A stretch of 64,000 bases of DNA from positions 248,001-312,000 of the forward strand of contig NZ_CP096021.1 in assembly GCF_023115355.1 (NCBI RefSeq), in the 5' to 3' direction. Each line of letters opens with the position of its first letter. Position 1 is the first letter of the stretch. This DNA comes from Halocatena salina. GTDB lineage: Archaea; Halobacteriota; Halobacteria; Halobacteriales; Haloarculaceae. Below are positions 26,155 through 36,081 of the stretch, piece by piece. The position numbers were made by a program, and so were the translations under genes. Below the pieces are notes generated by a model. It worked only from the letters and a program-made list of their open reading frames with translations. It searched no databases and was not told where the DNA came from.

Positions 26155-27020
26155 CTGTATTCAAGGGTGGCGAGGCGATCAAAGGGTTCCTCGAGGAGTT
26201 CGACAGCTGGCTGTCGGAGTCCGTGACGGTGTATCTCCTTGGCGGATCTGCGATGACAGTGCGGGGATTGAAAGACCAGACCGAAGATATCGATCTCGCA
26301 GTGGGTATTGTGTCCGAGTTTGAGCACGTCTACCAGACGCTCACGTCGGAAGGATTCACGGTTGTCGATGAACCAACGGAGTCGTTCGAAAGCGTCGGAA
26401 AAACCGTCGAATTGTATCACGACGGGCACGGGTTTCGGATAGATATCTTCGAACGGCAGATCGTCGGGAAAGTCTGGATCACCGATCGGATGCATGACCG
26501 GGCCGAAGAGTTCTGGACCGGGAGTTTCGTAACAGCGTTCATCCTCTCAGATGAGGATATGTTCCTGCTTAAATCGGTCTCCGGCGGTGATCTGGCGAGT
26601 GGCCGTCGACGCGACATCGAAGATATGCGGAAATACGCCCAGCGTGGGCTGGACTACGAGTCAATTCTTACCGAGATGGATGAGCAGCGACCGTTCAATA
26701 CCGGCACGACTGAGGCACGACAGATCCGTGATCGTTCGCATCCCCTGTTCACGGTCGAGATGGCAGTGAACTCACTATCCGGGCTTCCGGATACGTTCAC
26801 TGACCGTATCGCAGCATTCGCGACAGAGTTCGAGATCGAATACACCGTTCTGGGTGCTGTTGACGATGGGATCAACGACATCGAAGCAATCAGAGAGCGA
26901 GTCCTCGCAAATGTGCGAGCGCTGTCGGACGACCAAGCAAGCGCCGCCGACGAAGCGATTGACCGACTCATTGCAAAGCAAGTTCTTGAGCGCGACGGGG
27001 ATACGATTCGACTCCGGTAA
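26151..27020 (+). CDS. Nucleotidyltransferase-fold protein (DUF6036-like), candidate toxin
   Basis: 289 residues. Nucleotidyltransferase signature GGSAMTVRGLKDQTEDIDLA (about 27-46): GGS followed by the DID metal-binding pair. The segment HDGHGFRIDIFERQIVGKVW may supply the third acidic residue. LSDEDMFLLKSVSGG and RDIEDMRKYAQRGLDYESI follow, as in DUF6036 and AbiEii-like proteins. Such enzymes transfer nucleotides to tRNA or proteins, and several act as toxins. The C-terminal 90 residues form a small helical/winged-helix-like domain. The gene is translationally coupled to the upstream winged-helix gene. Confidence 0.85.
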   Translation: MTVFKGGEAIKGFLEEFDSWLSESVTVYLLGGSAMTVRGLKDQTEDIDLAVGIVSEFEHVYQTLTSEGFTVVDEPTESFESVGKTVELYHDGHGFRIDIFERQIVGKVWITDRMHDRAEEFWTGSFVTAFILSDEDMFLLKSVSGGDLASGRRRDIEDMRKYAQRGLDYESILTEMDEQRPFNTGTTEARQIRDRSHPLFTVEMAVNSLSGLPDTFTDRIAAFATEFEIEYTVLGAVDDGINDIEAIRERVLANVRALSDDQASAADEAIDRLIAKQVLERDGDTIRLR

Positions 27021-27094
27021 GAAAGCACTCCGCCTACGGGTGTTTTTCCTGTCCCGTAAGGGATGCGGGACGTCACGACCGTTCTGGGTTATCG

Positions 27095-27442
27095 ATGAGT
27101 TCTGCAAGCGACAGCGAAATCGTACCTGACCACTGGTGGCTGTATCGCCGAACAGACGACGATAACTTCGTCTTCGCGTACGAGTTCCCGAAGTCAGTCC
27201 TCTGTCATATCCAGCAACCCTCGGACTGGCTGGTCCGGGTCGACTGGGCTAATGGGACGATCCTCTTCAGTCAGCACGACTTCCGATCGCAAGCGGCGTT
27301 CGCCTTCGCCGAGAACGTCATGGAACTCTGTACGATGCTCATCGGGAGATCGTCACGGAGTGGAATCAAGCGTGAAAGCCGATGTACGTCGATCCCGACC
27401 AGCGGGGGCCGCAAACGCGAGGAATTGGGGGACCGGACATAG
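27095..27442 (+). CDS. Hypothetical protein, C-terminus possibly frameshifted
   Basis: 115 residues. Residues 1-85 look like a real acidic domain (DHWWLYRRTDDDNFVFAYEF; PSDWLVRVDWANGTILFSQH). The last 30 residues (SSRSGIKRESRCTSIPTSGG) are basic and of low quality, suggesting an indel near 27340. It follows the nucleotidyltransferase by 75 bases on the same strand. I do not recognise the family. Confidence 0.5.
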   Translation: MSSASDSEIVPDHWWLYRRTDDDNFVFAYEFPKSVLCHIQQPSDWLVRVDWANGTILFSQHDFRSQAAFAFAENVMELCTMLIGRSSRSGIKRESRCTSIPTSGGRKREELGDRT

Positions 27443-27532
27443 TCCAGATACTGCTCGTCGCCCGTCGGATTCCCGTTCACGACACTTACCGGGGCGACCG
27501 GAAGAATTCGGACGGCGACAGAGTGACTACCG

Positions 27533-27820
27533 ATGACTGCTGGCCGAGCATACCGGGGCGAGCACTGTATGGGCGGGCAGCTGGTGTACACGCCGGATGG
27601 CGACGTGCTGGACAAGTACCTCCACGTCCTGCGCCGCGCCTCTGGTGGGTTCGACTGGGGTCCGGAGGCCGATGAGGCCCGCATCGACCAGCTTGCGATC
27701 GCGCTACTCGCCGACTCCGCGACGAAGAACATCACGATTGACCGCTACAGGGAGTTCGCGCGGTACCTGCGTGAAGAGTTCGGGGGCAGCGAATGGCGGC
27801 TCCCGACCAGCGATATTTAG
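27533..27820 (+). CDS. DUF6166-like small protein
   Basis: 95 residues. The run YRGEHCMGGQLVYTPDGDVL, then a basic/aromatic segment and GGFDWGPEADEARIDQLAIA, LLAD matches what I recall of DUF6166: an R-x-Y-R/E-G opening, a phenylalanine-tryptophan-glycine core and a following QLALALL helix. Function unknown in the family; members are frequent on plasmids and prophages. It sits between a hypothetical gene and a decayed restriction-like gene. Confidence 0.62.
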   Translation: MTAGRAYRGEHCMGGQLVYTPDGDVLDKYLHVLRRASGGFDWGPEADEARIDQLAIALLADSATKNITIDRYREFARYLREEFGGSEWRLPTSDI

Positions 27821-28063
27821 GCTGGTACCTGGTCGTGAGACGTCGACATCGCTGATGAGACGTCGTCACCGGAGGACGTCGATATCACGGCGGTCGATTT
27901 TGACGAGATTACTTTTTCGGCCGGAGGAGGAGAGGTATCTCACCGGCAGGTGAAGAAATGTTTCCGTCAACTGTCTTCAAAGTGCCATTCTTTATATTAC
28001 CGGAGTACTTTCGATAATAGGTTGAAGCTTAACAATAGGGACTACAAATTATCGATAACATCT

Positions 28064-29022
28064 ATGACCGGAACGCCGACTGAAAAAGCCATCAAACACA
28101 TCGAAACAGGACATAGACTTGAACGCCTGACTGCCGATCTACTACAACGTGAAGGCTGTGAAGTCGATCCTACCGGTACAAGAGGCCCGGACGGTGGACG
28201 CGATTCTATACTACGCCGAGATGGGAAGACTGGTATTTTGCACTGTAGTATAAACCATCAATGGGAGAGTAAGTGTTGGGACGATGCAGAAAGCTCTGCT
28301 GACCGGCCAGAGTCTATTGACTTCTACATTTTCGCGACCACTATGAACCCCGCCGGTATCAAACGAGACCGTGTAGAAGAGGAATTCAGAGACGAATATA
28401 GTTGGAGAGTGGAGATATACGACTTTGAACGTCTTCGAAATCGATTGGTAGGGAACAACCAAAATCATGATTTGGCGAAGGAGCACCTGAACACAGATCC
28501 TGGTCGGGGCCACGTGGATACATCGGAGTTTGTTTTAGACAGCTTGCATCAGTAATACGAGGAAATACAGAACAAAAGCGACATTCAACAGATTAGGCCG
28601 CTTGTTGAGAATCTCGTTGAAGATTTATTTGAAAAGACGATTCCTGATGTTGGAATCCGAAAAAGTCGGTGTTTTGGCTCGACCGGGAACTACGAGTTTA
28701 TACTGACGAATAATTCGTCGCGATACCCATGGCGAGGAATGGGACCATTTGTATTTGCGGATTATAAATAGTTTTCAAAGCCTATTGGAGCTCAAGGTAT
28801 CCGTAATATGGCCTCAAAAGCGGATATGCTCCCCCCAGAATACTCGGGGACGGTAATATTTTCTCGGAAGGGTCTGAGCAATTCTGGTCACAACTTGTAC
28901 GTGAACTCTTTGTTCAGGGAACGTACGTAATCGTATTTGATCAAGACGATTTAGAGAAAATGTTGGAAAATGGACACACCGATGAAATCCTTGAAAGTGT
29001 TGCAGATTCTCTATGGCTCTAA
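28064..29022 (+). pseudogene. Decayed restriction-endonuclease-like (PD-(D/E)XK) protein
   Basis: From ATG 28064: KHIETGHRLERLTADLLQRE, then GTRGPDGGRDSILRRDGKTG and ILHCSINHQWESKCW. The spacing Glu-helix, GPDGGRD, then a strand resembles the Mrr-type PD-(D/E)XK core, although the usual Q/E-x-K is not obvious. An in-frame TAA at 28553-28555 is followed, in the same frame, by IQNKSDIQQIRPLVENLVED and FEKTIPDVGIR; a second stop (about 28768) and one frameshift precede the ending GTYVIVFDQDDLEKMLENGH, TDEILESVADSLWL (stop 29020-29022). The full product would have been about 318 residues. Confidence 0.65.
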
Positions 29023-29090
29023 GAGTGAAACCTGCAAGATGAGTTTGGCACAAGAACGCTCCTCGCTTCCCGCACTGGAATCGGACATCC

Positions 29091-29653
29091 GTGTTGTGGC
29101 CAAAACGTGGTTCAATCAAGACGAACACACTGCAGTTGGGCCGTTCATCCACTCACTTGCCGCTCGCATACGCCCGGTTCGTTGCTCACGATCGCTACAC
29201 CGACGCAACGAGCTACAAGATGGAGACACTGTTTCGCCTGTTCCTCTTGAAAGAATGCTACGGCTGGGACCACGAGACTGCGCTCGCAGCTTCATCCATG
29301 AGTCAACGCGGGAACGGACACCACTTGGACACGCTCATCGCGACCACATTCGTGATCTCTCTATCGAGCAGATTCAAAAGATGTACCGACAGACGATCCG
29401 GCAACTCATAGACGAAGTCGCAGAGACGGAGAAGTTCTTCCGAGTAGGGATCGTCGCCATCGACATTACTGAAGCCGACCCCTTCACGAGCGATAGGGCC
29501 ACGAGGACGAAAGAACAGACCGACGAGTACGCGTACCCGTGGGCAACAGTCCAGCTAGTCGGTAACACAGTCCCGCTCGTCCTTGATGCGCGGCCGGTAC
29601 GGAAAGGCGAGTCACGCTGTCACCTACTGACGACCTATACTACAGCAGCGTAG
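29091..29653 (+). pseudogene. Relic of a haloarchaeal IS4/ISH-type transposase
   Basis: Pieces: TSYKMETLFRLFLLKECYGW, DHETALA; after a deletion and shift, SFIHESTRERTPLGHAHRDH, IRDLSIEQIQKMYRQTIRQL and VGIVAIDITEADPFTSDRAT, YAYPWATVQLVGNTVPLVLD ARPVRKGES. The AIDITEADPF segment holds the first catalytic aspartate. The central insert and the C-terminal half with the remaining DDE residues are gone. It overlaps debris at both ends; no inverted repeats were found. Confidence 0.75.
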
Positions 29654-30020
29654 CGTACCTCTTTACTACCAACAAATAGTCGAACTGGTGAACCATCATG
29701 AACAGTTACCAACTCGCCAACTGCTACGAATCGTTCGGTCGTTTCACACCGAGAACTTGTCGAATCGTGTTCGTCCATATATATCCCCTGCTGTTACAAG
29801 CATACGTTTGTAATCCCCCATCCACTACAGTCACAGCGTTACTGTTCTGGGGCGAGTCTGTTCACCACATATTTATAAAATATTAATTGGGAAGTAAGTA
29901 GCGTCTGAGTGACGAAATGAGCGTCTTGTCCTTACGGTGCTGGTCCAGGGGTGAGTTCCGGACCGACAATGACGTTGACCGCACGGGGGCGAACATGCAG
30001 CGACAACTGCTGACGAGTAC
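29654..30020. other. Intergenic, nothing recognised
   Basis: About 370 bases between the transposase relic and the decayed lipid kinase; AT-rich around 29865-29895. Confidence 0.4.
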
Positions 30021-30815
30021 TCATTTCCCATCGAGACTGAACTCGACAGATCGGCCCTGCTGAGTCGTGATTTCGAGATGCTCGGAGGTGAAGTGCGTCA
30101 CATGTTCGGTATCGCCCTCAAAGAATCGCTGTATCGCAGCCTCCCTGAGAGTAGTTCGTTCGTTGGCATCTCTTCGACGATCGTGATGTTGAAGAGCTCA
30201 TCTTCCACGTTCGACTGTCCACCGCCCGGAAACTGACGGGCGTTGCCGATAAGAATGCACAGCGCCTCCGCCGTCCACGTTGAGTCTGCTGGGGCTGTAG
30301 ACGCGGGCGCGGTGTCGATCTCCACGTGGAGCAGATTGAATTCGGTCGCTTGTCGGAACCCCGTCATCACGTAAGCAAGCGTACCGAGCCGTTCTTTCAG
30401 ATCCGAATCGGTCTCCGAACTCGTTTGCGCTGTGAGGCCGGCGATACAAGAATTAGTGAACGGTTCACCGTCGGCCACCCCCAGATCGATGCATCGTCCC
30501 TTTCCGATTTCGAGGAGATCGAAGGCCTGTTCGATATTCGTCACACCGGTGTTCTGTGCGAAGTTGTTCCCGGTTCCGGTGGGAATAACGGCAACTGTGG
30601 TGTCAGCGAGCGCATCCGCCTGATCGAGTCCGGAGACGACCTGGTGTATCGTTCTGTCGCCACCACACGCTGCCAGCAGTTTGACATCGTCGGTGGCAGC
30701 ATCTTTCGCAAGTGTGATTGCATCGCCTGCTTCGTCCGTCTCCCTAACCGTGTATCTACAATCTGCAGCGCGGGTATGCACGTCGAAGCGTAGGCTCCCG
30801 TGCTGCCGTCGGGTT
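30021..30815 (-). pseudogene. Decayed diacylglycerol/lipid kinase family protein
   Basis: The main open piece (30098-30781) carries LLAACGGDRTIHQVVSGLDQ, TVAVIPTGTGNNFAQNTGV, CIDLGVADGEPFTNSCIAGL and AEALCILIGNARQFPGGGQS, the order of the DAGK catalytic domain. The nucleotide-binding GGDGT motif reads GGDRT, losing the glycine. Upstream, out of frame, IILNPTAARE is the expected NP.(S/A)G start; downstream, out of frame, GDTEHVTHFTSEHLEITTQQ completes the C-terminus with a stop at 30021. Two frameshifts plus the motif change argue for an inactive gene. Confidence 0.78.
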
Positions 30816-32141
30816 CAGTATGATTCGGCAGTGATCGCTCTCATCACATGAACCAATCGCGGACGTATCCTTCCCGTCATGAATCGGTCTGTCATCTGTT
30901 ATTGTTCAATTGAATAGTGACCGACAATATTTCCTCCAACCATTAAATCCTCGTATCCGTCTGTGACGATTATCCCAATCATATAGAGCCAGTATCGGAG
31001 TGCTTGCTTTCCTTAGCATCCGAGTTCACAAACAGATAAAGGGAAACAATCCATAAATAGATGCTGGATAGAATGTTCTCTTCATCTGCGGCGAGTAGCC
31101 GGTCACAGAAGTGTGCTGCTGCAGCGGTTCGCCTCGTAAGCGATAGACCGATGCAGTCGCTCCTCAGATGGGATTCTGGTCTGAGCGGTGCGAACACGGT
31201 GTTTATAGAGGCACTGGATTATCGAGAGATGGCCCGTCCCCGAAGCTTGCGTACCAGCTTCTTAAGAAGCTGAAGCGTTGTGATCACGCTCGATATCTTG
31301 TACGCCAATTTGAACAGTCGCTTTACTCGTGATGCCATACCTGATAGACGCGCTCTCGTCGTAAGAATATGTGGCTTTCACAATCACGCTTTTCTGGCCA
31401 TCCCACCGAAACAGTTCTGTAAGGCCTGTTGAGGTTCCCCGAAGTACTTTCCCCTCACTAACAGTTACCTATCAACCACCTTGGAGTCCAAGCCCGAGGC
31501 TTGTCCGTAGTTCCCGTTCTAACCGAAGCGTTTGGCATCGGCGGGCGTGTGCTCGGCGTTCACGTACATCGATCTGACTTGAAGACCTCGGGTCCTGCGA
31601 ACGTCATCGAACTACGTTCGGTTGACTCATCAGACCAATAGTCATAGACATCACTTTTGCAACTTCGTTTCGATGTACGTTACCGACTGTTTGAGGCGGT
31701 CACACTACGTCCGGTGTCTCCTACTGTTCAATGTCGAACGAGAGTAGGAACCCATGCAAGTCCCTAATGGTCTGATGAACGTCGCCAGAACGCACCCGTT
31801 CTGGCTGCCCGCAAGATATAACCTGACGACTGCGTCGCAATCCCGTTCACTACATACCTACACAACTGACATCGAATAATGTGTCGTCGTGATTGCCCTC
31901 TGGGTAAATCCACCGTACGAACATTGCTGAACTACGGATGGACACGCGAGTAATCTGTGGTGGCCACTGTACGACAGCCAGAATAGAACATCTTTATGTA
32001 CGGTTTGTGGCGATACATACAGTGCTCCCAGCGAGCGCCATTCTTTTGTCGCTGTCGGTTGAAGCGACTGATAGGGATCATTGGACTACTCACTTATGAT
32101 TCGGTATGCTGCTGAACACAGTGTGACAGGAGGTGAACACA
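30816..32141. other. Long intergenic region, no gene recognised
   Basis: About 1.3 kb of mixed composition. Several short frames exist (31061-31273, 31371-31577) but none reads like protein. On the minus strand near 31540-31590, YVNAEHTPADAKRF followed by a stop looks like a possible transposase tail but is too short to call. Confidence 0.4.
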
Positions 32142-33251
32142 ATGAGTAATCGTACTAACAAGCTGCGTTCGGCCCTCACACGTCCCGGCGAGCATTCTAT
32201 AGTGCGATGGATGTTGGTCACTGGGCCTCGAACCAAAGTTATGTTCTCACTTATGTCGGTTGTATTCATCTCTCTTCTAGGATTAGCTATAGTTAGACCA
32301 GTAGGGATGCGCGATTTACTCAACGAAACAAGCGCTGTAAAGACATTGTTTAGTAACCTCCTCAGTGGTGCCATCCTCCTCGTTTCGATCGTTGTTTCGA
32401 TCAATTCAGTGGTTCTCTCGCAGGAGATAACAGATCTTGAAAGCCAACAGGACCGTATTGCTGCCTCACTCGAATACCATAACTATATTGAAGATTTCAT
32501 TGAAGCAGATATTACACCAGCTCGGCCAGCAGATTTCTTGAACGCGGTTTTATACGCGGTTTCTCGTCATGTCCAATCGCTAGCTCAGTTCGCTACCGAC
32601 AACACAAATGACGAGTATCAGAAAGAGGTGGAAGCATTCGCCGATCAAGTGGCTGAAGACATCGAACAAGCACGATACACGCTCACTACCGCCCGATTCG
32701 GATCGATCCAAGTTCTTCTAGCTGGGCTGAATTACAATTACTCCGGACAACTCCACACAGCACGAGGTCTCAAGCGTACATACGAGTCCGAACTCCGTGA
32801 CGAAGAACAGGAAGCAATAGCCACAATCATAGATATTCTCACGTATATTGGTACCGGCCGTGAGTACTTCAAATCGCTATATTATAAGCAGGAACTTGCA
32901 CGTCTTTCGAGCCGGTTATTAATCATCTCATTACCCGTCATCGTGTTCACGTCATACGTGCTTTTAGCACTCGATGCAAGTCTGTTTCCCGATATTTCAG
33001 TATTCGGAGTATCCCCACTCCTGCTCTTCATCACATCCGCCTATACGATAGCTCTCGCTCCATATATCATCTTGACAGCGTACATCATGCGAGCGGCGAC
33101 AATTACTCTCCGGACTCTCGCTGCAGGACCATTTATTCTACAAGAAGGTGGTGACATCGGCTCTCTTGGCTGGAACTCACCTAGTTCATCATGCGAGTGG
33201 GAGAAACCATCCCGGGAATGGGAGCTAACAGAGCGTACTGATGACGATTGA
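32142..33251 (+). CDS. Membrane protein of an unrecognised family (copy A)
   Basis: 369 residues from ATG 32142, picked because CAGGAGGTGA lies 6-14 bases upstream, an unusually clear Shine-Dalgarno for this window; a GTG at 32133 would sit inside it. Two N-terminal transmembrane helices (FSLMSVVFISLLGLAIV; LLSGAILLVSIVVSINS), the motif INSVVLSQEI, a helical middle region of about 150 residues, then two C-terminal helices (LLIISLPVIVFTSYVLLA; LLFITSAYTIALAPYIILTA) and AATITLRTLAAGPFI before an acidic tail. Copy B at 59342-60334 has the same plan, motif order and ending; a fragment is at 47826-48050. No known domain is evident. Confidence 0.85.
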   Translation: MSNRTNKLRSALTRPGEHSIVRWMLVTGPRTKVMFSLMSVVFISLLGLAIVRPVGMRDLLNETSAVKTLFSNLLSGAILLVSIVVSINSVVLSQEITDLESQQDRIAASLEYHNYIEDFIEADITPARPADFLNAVLYAVSRHVQSLAQFATDNTNDEYQKEVEAFADQVAEDIEQARYTLTTARFGSIQVLLAGLNYNYSGQLHTARGLKRTYESELRDEEQEAIATIIDILTYIGTGREYFKSLYYKQELARLSSRLLIISLPVIVFTSYVLLALDASLFPDISVFGVSPLLLFITSAYTIALAPYIILTAYIMRAATITLRTLAAGPFILQEGGDIGSLGWNSPSSSCEWEKPSREWELTERTDDD

Positions 33252-33992
33252 TCCCTCGCAGCATCGATATTCGGCCCATGGAATAGTTGCATCCACTACT
33301 CCCAGTCAGCGCAGCTGGCTTGATTACTACCGTCAGCAGGAACGATCGAAAAAAACAGCGAATCAAGACGCGATGCCGAGAATGTTTCATCCTTGGCCCA
33401 ATTTTCGTATCACATTGTCATGATTCGTGATGGAAATTCCCTTAAGACGGTAGGCTCCACCAGGTGGAGTGGATCAATAGCGCAATAACTCGACTAGTCT
33501 CTCACTTTTTCTGGCGCTGTTTATGTCGTTTGTCAGCAATTCAACCGCTTGTTGTCGTCATATGCCGCTTCTGCTTCGTTCTCAGATGAAAGATACCTTC
33601 TCATGAACGACTTCGTTCCGGCGTGTCTGCTCGTTCCGAGCCTTGAACTCGTCGGCTTTTCAACGTCGAAGTAGAGTTTGAGTACTGTCTCCACTGCGAA
33701 CGTTGGAATCAGTTGATATAGCAGCCATCCCACAGATTATTAACTACTGATATAATTATATAAATATATAATAACATATATTAAGGATAATGGTTTTCTA
33801 CTGTTCACCTCTATCCCAGTTCCAGACGTACTCTAGCCGAGTTGAAGCACCTAGCAAACCCCTAGCTCGTAATAAACCACGTGGTGAATATATTATTCGT
33901 GACACTGCCATTACATCCGCACCGCTGTAAAAGCGAGGAGATATTAGTAAATGTGTTCCATAGTGTTATCCAGCTGGCGCTTGGCGATCAGG
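33252..33992. other. Intergenic region with a 7-bp inverted repeat
   Basis: About 740 bases, very AT-rich at 33740-33790. It holds the inverted repeat at 33455-33469. A short minus-strand frame (33533-33733) has no recognised motif. Confidence 0.45.
33455..33469. repeat. Inverted repeat CTCCACC-A-GGTGGAG
   Basis: Perfect 7-bp arms around one base, about 200 bases downstream of the membrane-protein gene. No T-run follows, so a terminator is not clear; it could be a protein-binding site or an element end. Confidence 0.35.
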
Positions 33993-34160
33993 TCATTTCG
34001 TAGGCAGCGTGTCAGTGCTTTCGACGAGGGAACCGACGTTGTCGGGGTCGTCATTGGCGGCTCGGTTGAGGAGTTGTCCGGTGATGATAGCGCACACAAG
34101 GATACCGTTGACTCCCCATATCTGAGTATCTTGACGACCGGTAGGGATTGTTTCGTCCAT
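33993..34160 (-). CDS. Possible 55-residue membrane peptide
   Basis: ATG 34160 to TGA 33993. One hydrophobic helix (WGVNGILVCAIITGQLL) is followed by an acidic tail (NRAANDDPDNVGSLVEST), giving a haloarchaeal-looking composition. On the same strand just upstream, another frame reads LYHLLSDNRDIVAYVIGRKL, which also looks coding, so the whole could be a broken larger gene. No family recognised. Confidence 0.35.
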   Translation of the reverse strand: MDETIPTGRQDTQIWGVNGILVCAIITGQLLNRAANDDPDNVGSLVESTDTLPTK

Positions 34161-34339
34161 GAGAGTCTAGTTGTCCGGTGGTTCGATCAATGGGGATGCT
34201 CAAAAACGGAAGGGATATTATCACTGACGAGCAGTTTCCGGCCGATGACATAGGCCACGATGTCTCGGTTGTCGGAGAGAAGGTGATACAGCGTTTCACG
34301 CAGCCGCGCGTTCTTCGTCGGTGAGCCGCGATTCGTTGT

Positions 34340-35022
34340 TTTGAACCCGAGACAGCCAGACCGGCTGGATGGCACCACGGCCGAGCCGACGCCGTATACG
34401 GTGGTGTACACGGAAAACAAGCTCCGGTTTCGCTACTACGAGGCGCGCGAGCGCCACGGGGAGCAGACCGCCCCAGTGTGTCCACCTACGCACTCATCGA
34501 CATGCCCGCTGTTCTCGACCTCTGTCGTGATCGGAGCGTGATCGGCCAGTTCCTTGATAAGGGATTCGATGTCTACCTCATCGGCTGGGGTTCACCCGGT
34601 GAGCCACTCCACTATGTCACCGTTGAGCGCGATGTACGTGGCTCTCTTCCCGGAGAAAGTGGTGGCGCTGGGGTTAAGTCCGCCGCTCCATTTCGCTGTT
34701 GAGAGCGGACTGTTCGACGTACGGGAGATCGCCGAGCGCCACGATCCCCAGCGTAGACGCCTTTGGCACTGTTCCAGCGGAGCTACTCGATCTCGGATTC
34801 TCCTTGCGCAAGCCGATCTCGAAACGTGACCATGCCGGTGACACTGGTTCTCAGCACGAATGACGCGCCCATCCCACACGCAACGAGCCGTCTCTTCCTT
34901 GATACTGTTCTGAGCGATGACACCACTATCTTCGAGTTCCCGACCGGCCATGTCGGCACACTGGTCGGTGCATCTGCCCACGCCGCGTGGCATCAGAGAG
35001 TCGACCCCACGTCCGCAAGCTG
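34340..35022 (+). pseudogene. Relic of a poly(3-hydroxyalkanoate) synthase (PhaC-type)
   Basis: Pieces in order: EPTPYTVVYTENKLRFRYYE, then (shifted) VSTYALIDMPAVLDLCRDRS, VIGQFLDKGFDVYLIGWGSP, a deletion that removes the region with the catalytic cysteine, (shifted) LSAMYVALFPEKVVALGLSP, and (shifted) VTLVLSTNDAPIPHATSRLF, DTTIFEFPTGHVG with the active-site histidine. This is the order of class III PhaC. At least four shifts and the internal loss make it nonfunctional. A second relic with different missing parts is at 51370-51785. Confidence 0.78.
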
Positions 35023-35440
35023 CGTCGGCACGCTACCGAACACGACTGGACGGTGATCCGCACCGAGCTGGCCACGATGTTGTTTTCGGACTGGCGGACG
35101 TTCACATACCCATCGATCATACGTACAGTCGGTCGATTCGTCCTTCCCCGACCAGCGGTCCCTTCTGATGTATGGATCGCGCTCGATATGGTCTGTAAGT
35201 ACGACGGACCGGCTCGGACTGATCGACCAGCCGACGTTCGTCTTCGATGGAACGCGCGACCCCTACTTCACGGAACTAATCCTCCGAGAAACCGCCGAGG
35301 AGATCCCAAACGCGACCCTTTCGCTCGCCCACGGGGCAAAACATGGCGCCTTTCACGAACGAAAGTGGTCGTTCGATGCGCAGGTGACCATCTTCTTGAA
35401 CGATCATAGCGTCACTCGCTTTCCACAACTGCGCGAGCGT
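35023..35440 (+). pseudogene. Relic of an alpha/beta hydrolase
   Basis: Two frames are needed: FSDWRTFTYPSIIRTVGRFV, VPSDVWIALDMV, then (shifted) LGLIDQPTFVFDGTRDPYFT and NATLSLAHGAKHGAFHERKW. The FDGTRDPYF and LAHGAKHGAF segments carry the usual acid and histidine of the alpha/beta hydrolase triad. The N-terminal half with the nucleophile is absent. It is a separate gene from the PhaC relic before it. Confidence 0.6.
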
Positions 35441-35496
35441 CACACGGAGCGATCGCAGCCCGGCCGCTTATTCACATCGCATTCTTTGCTCCGCCT

Positions 35497-36081
35497 ATGG
35501 TCGATGTCGATAAACGTGTGATCGGAGAGGTCACGGATCGCAGCCAAAATGTGCTGTTCAGGGAGCTCCTATCGATGATTGAGCGGTCACACCCTGAAAC
35601 GGCCGGTATCACCAGGCAAACGCTCGACGCCTACGCCCGCGAATTCGGCGAGGCAACAGCCGTCGCGTTCACCCCCCAAGAACTGCGCGACACGGTCGAT
35701 GAGCGACTCGCCGACACCGACGTGTGGATCGATACGAAAACGGTCTATTCCCTTAAGGACCGTATCAGCGTGTACCCCGCGCGCTGGCACGACGTACTCG
35801 GTGGCACCGTCGATATCCCCGCCTACATCCGGTTCATCGAAGACGAAGTGGACGGAAACGACACCGATCTCACGAGGGCAGATCCGGGCGATGGCATCCA
35901 CGAACAGGACCTTCTCGATCTCGTCGCTATCATCGGACGCACGGACAGAAAAACGGTAAAAACCCGGCTTGAACAGCTCCGCGACCAGGGCGACATCGCC
36001 GAAGGAGCCGACCAGCACCCCGATGCCCGCGTGTACCTACGCGAACGAACCGACCGACGCGATCCGGCGCTCGATACGTGA
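35497..36081 (+). CDS. Hypothetical acidic protein with a possible C-terminal winged helix
   Basis: 194 residues, no signal peptide or membrane segment. The N-terminal 60 residues are helical (RELLSMIERSHPETAGITRQ), the middle reads TVYSLKDRISVYPARWHDVL, and the C-terminus (EQDLLDLVAIIGRTDRKTVK, TRLEQLRDQGDIAEG) resembles a winged helix that joins a regulatory helix to a wing. The frame is clean, with haloarchaeal amino-acid bias, so I believe it is a real gene. No family recognised. It lies directly after the hydrolase relic on the same strand. Confidence 0.65.
   Translation: MVDVDKRVIGEVTDRSQNVLFRELLSMIERSHPETAGITRQTLDAYAREFGEATAVAFTPQELRDTVDERLADTDVWIDTKTVYSLKDRISVYPARWHDVLGGTVDIPAYIRFIEDEVDGNDTDLTRADPGDGIHEQDLLDLVAIIGRTDRKTVKTRLEQLRDQGDIAEGADQHPDARVYLRERTDRRDPALDT

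Noticed and set aside
33881-33896. GTGAATATATTATTCGTGAC resembling the shared palindrome
   Set aside because: The left half matches but the right half has an insertion and is not symmetric; no clear gene follows at the right distance.
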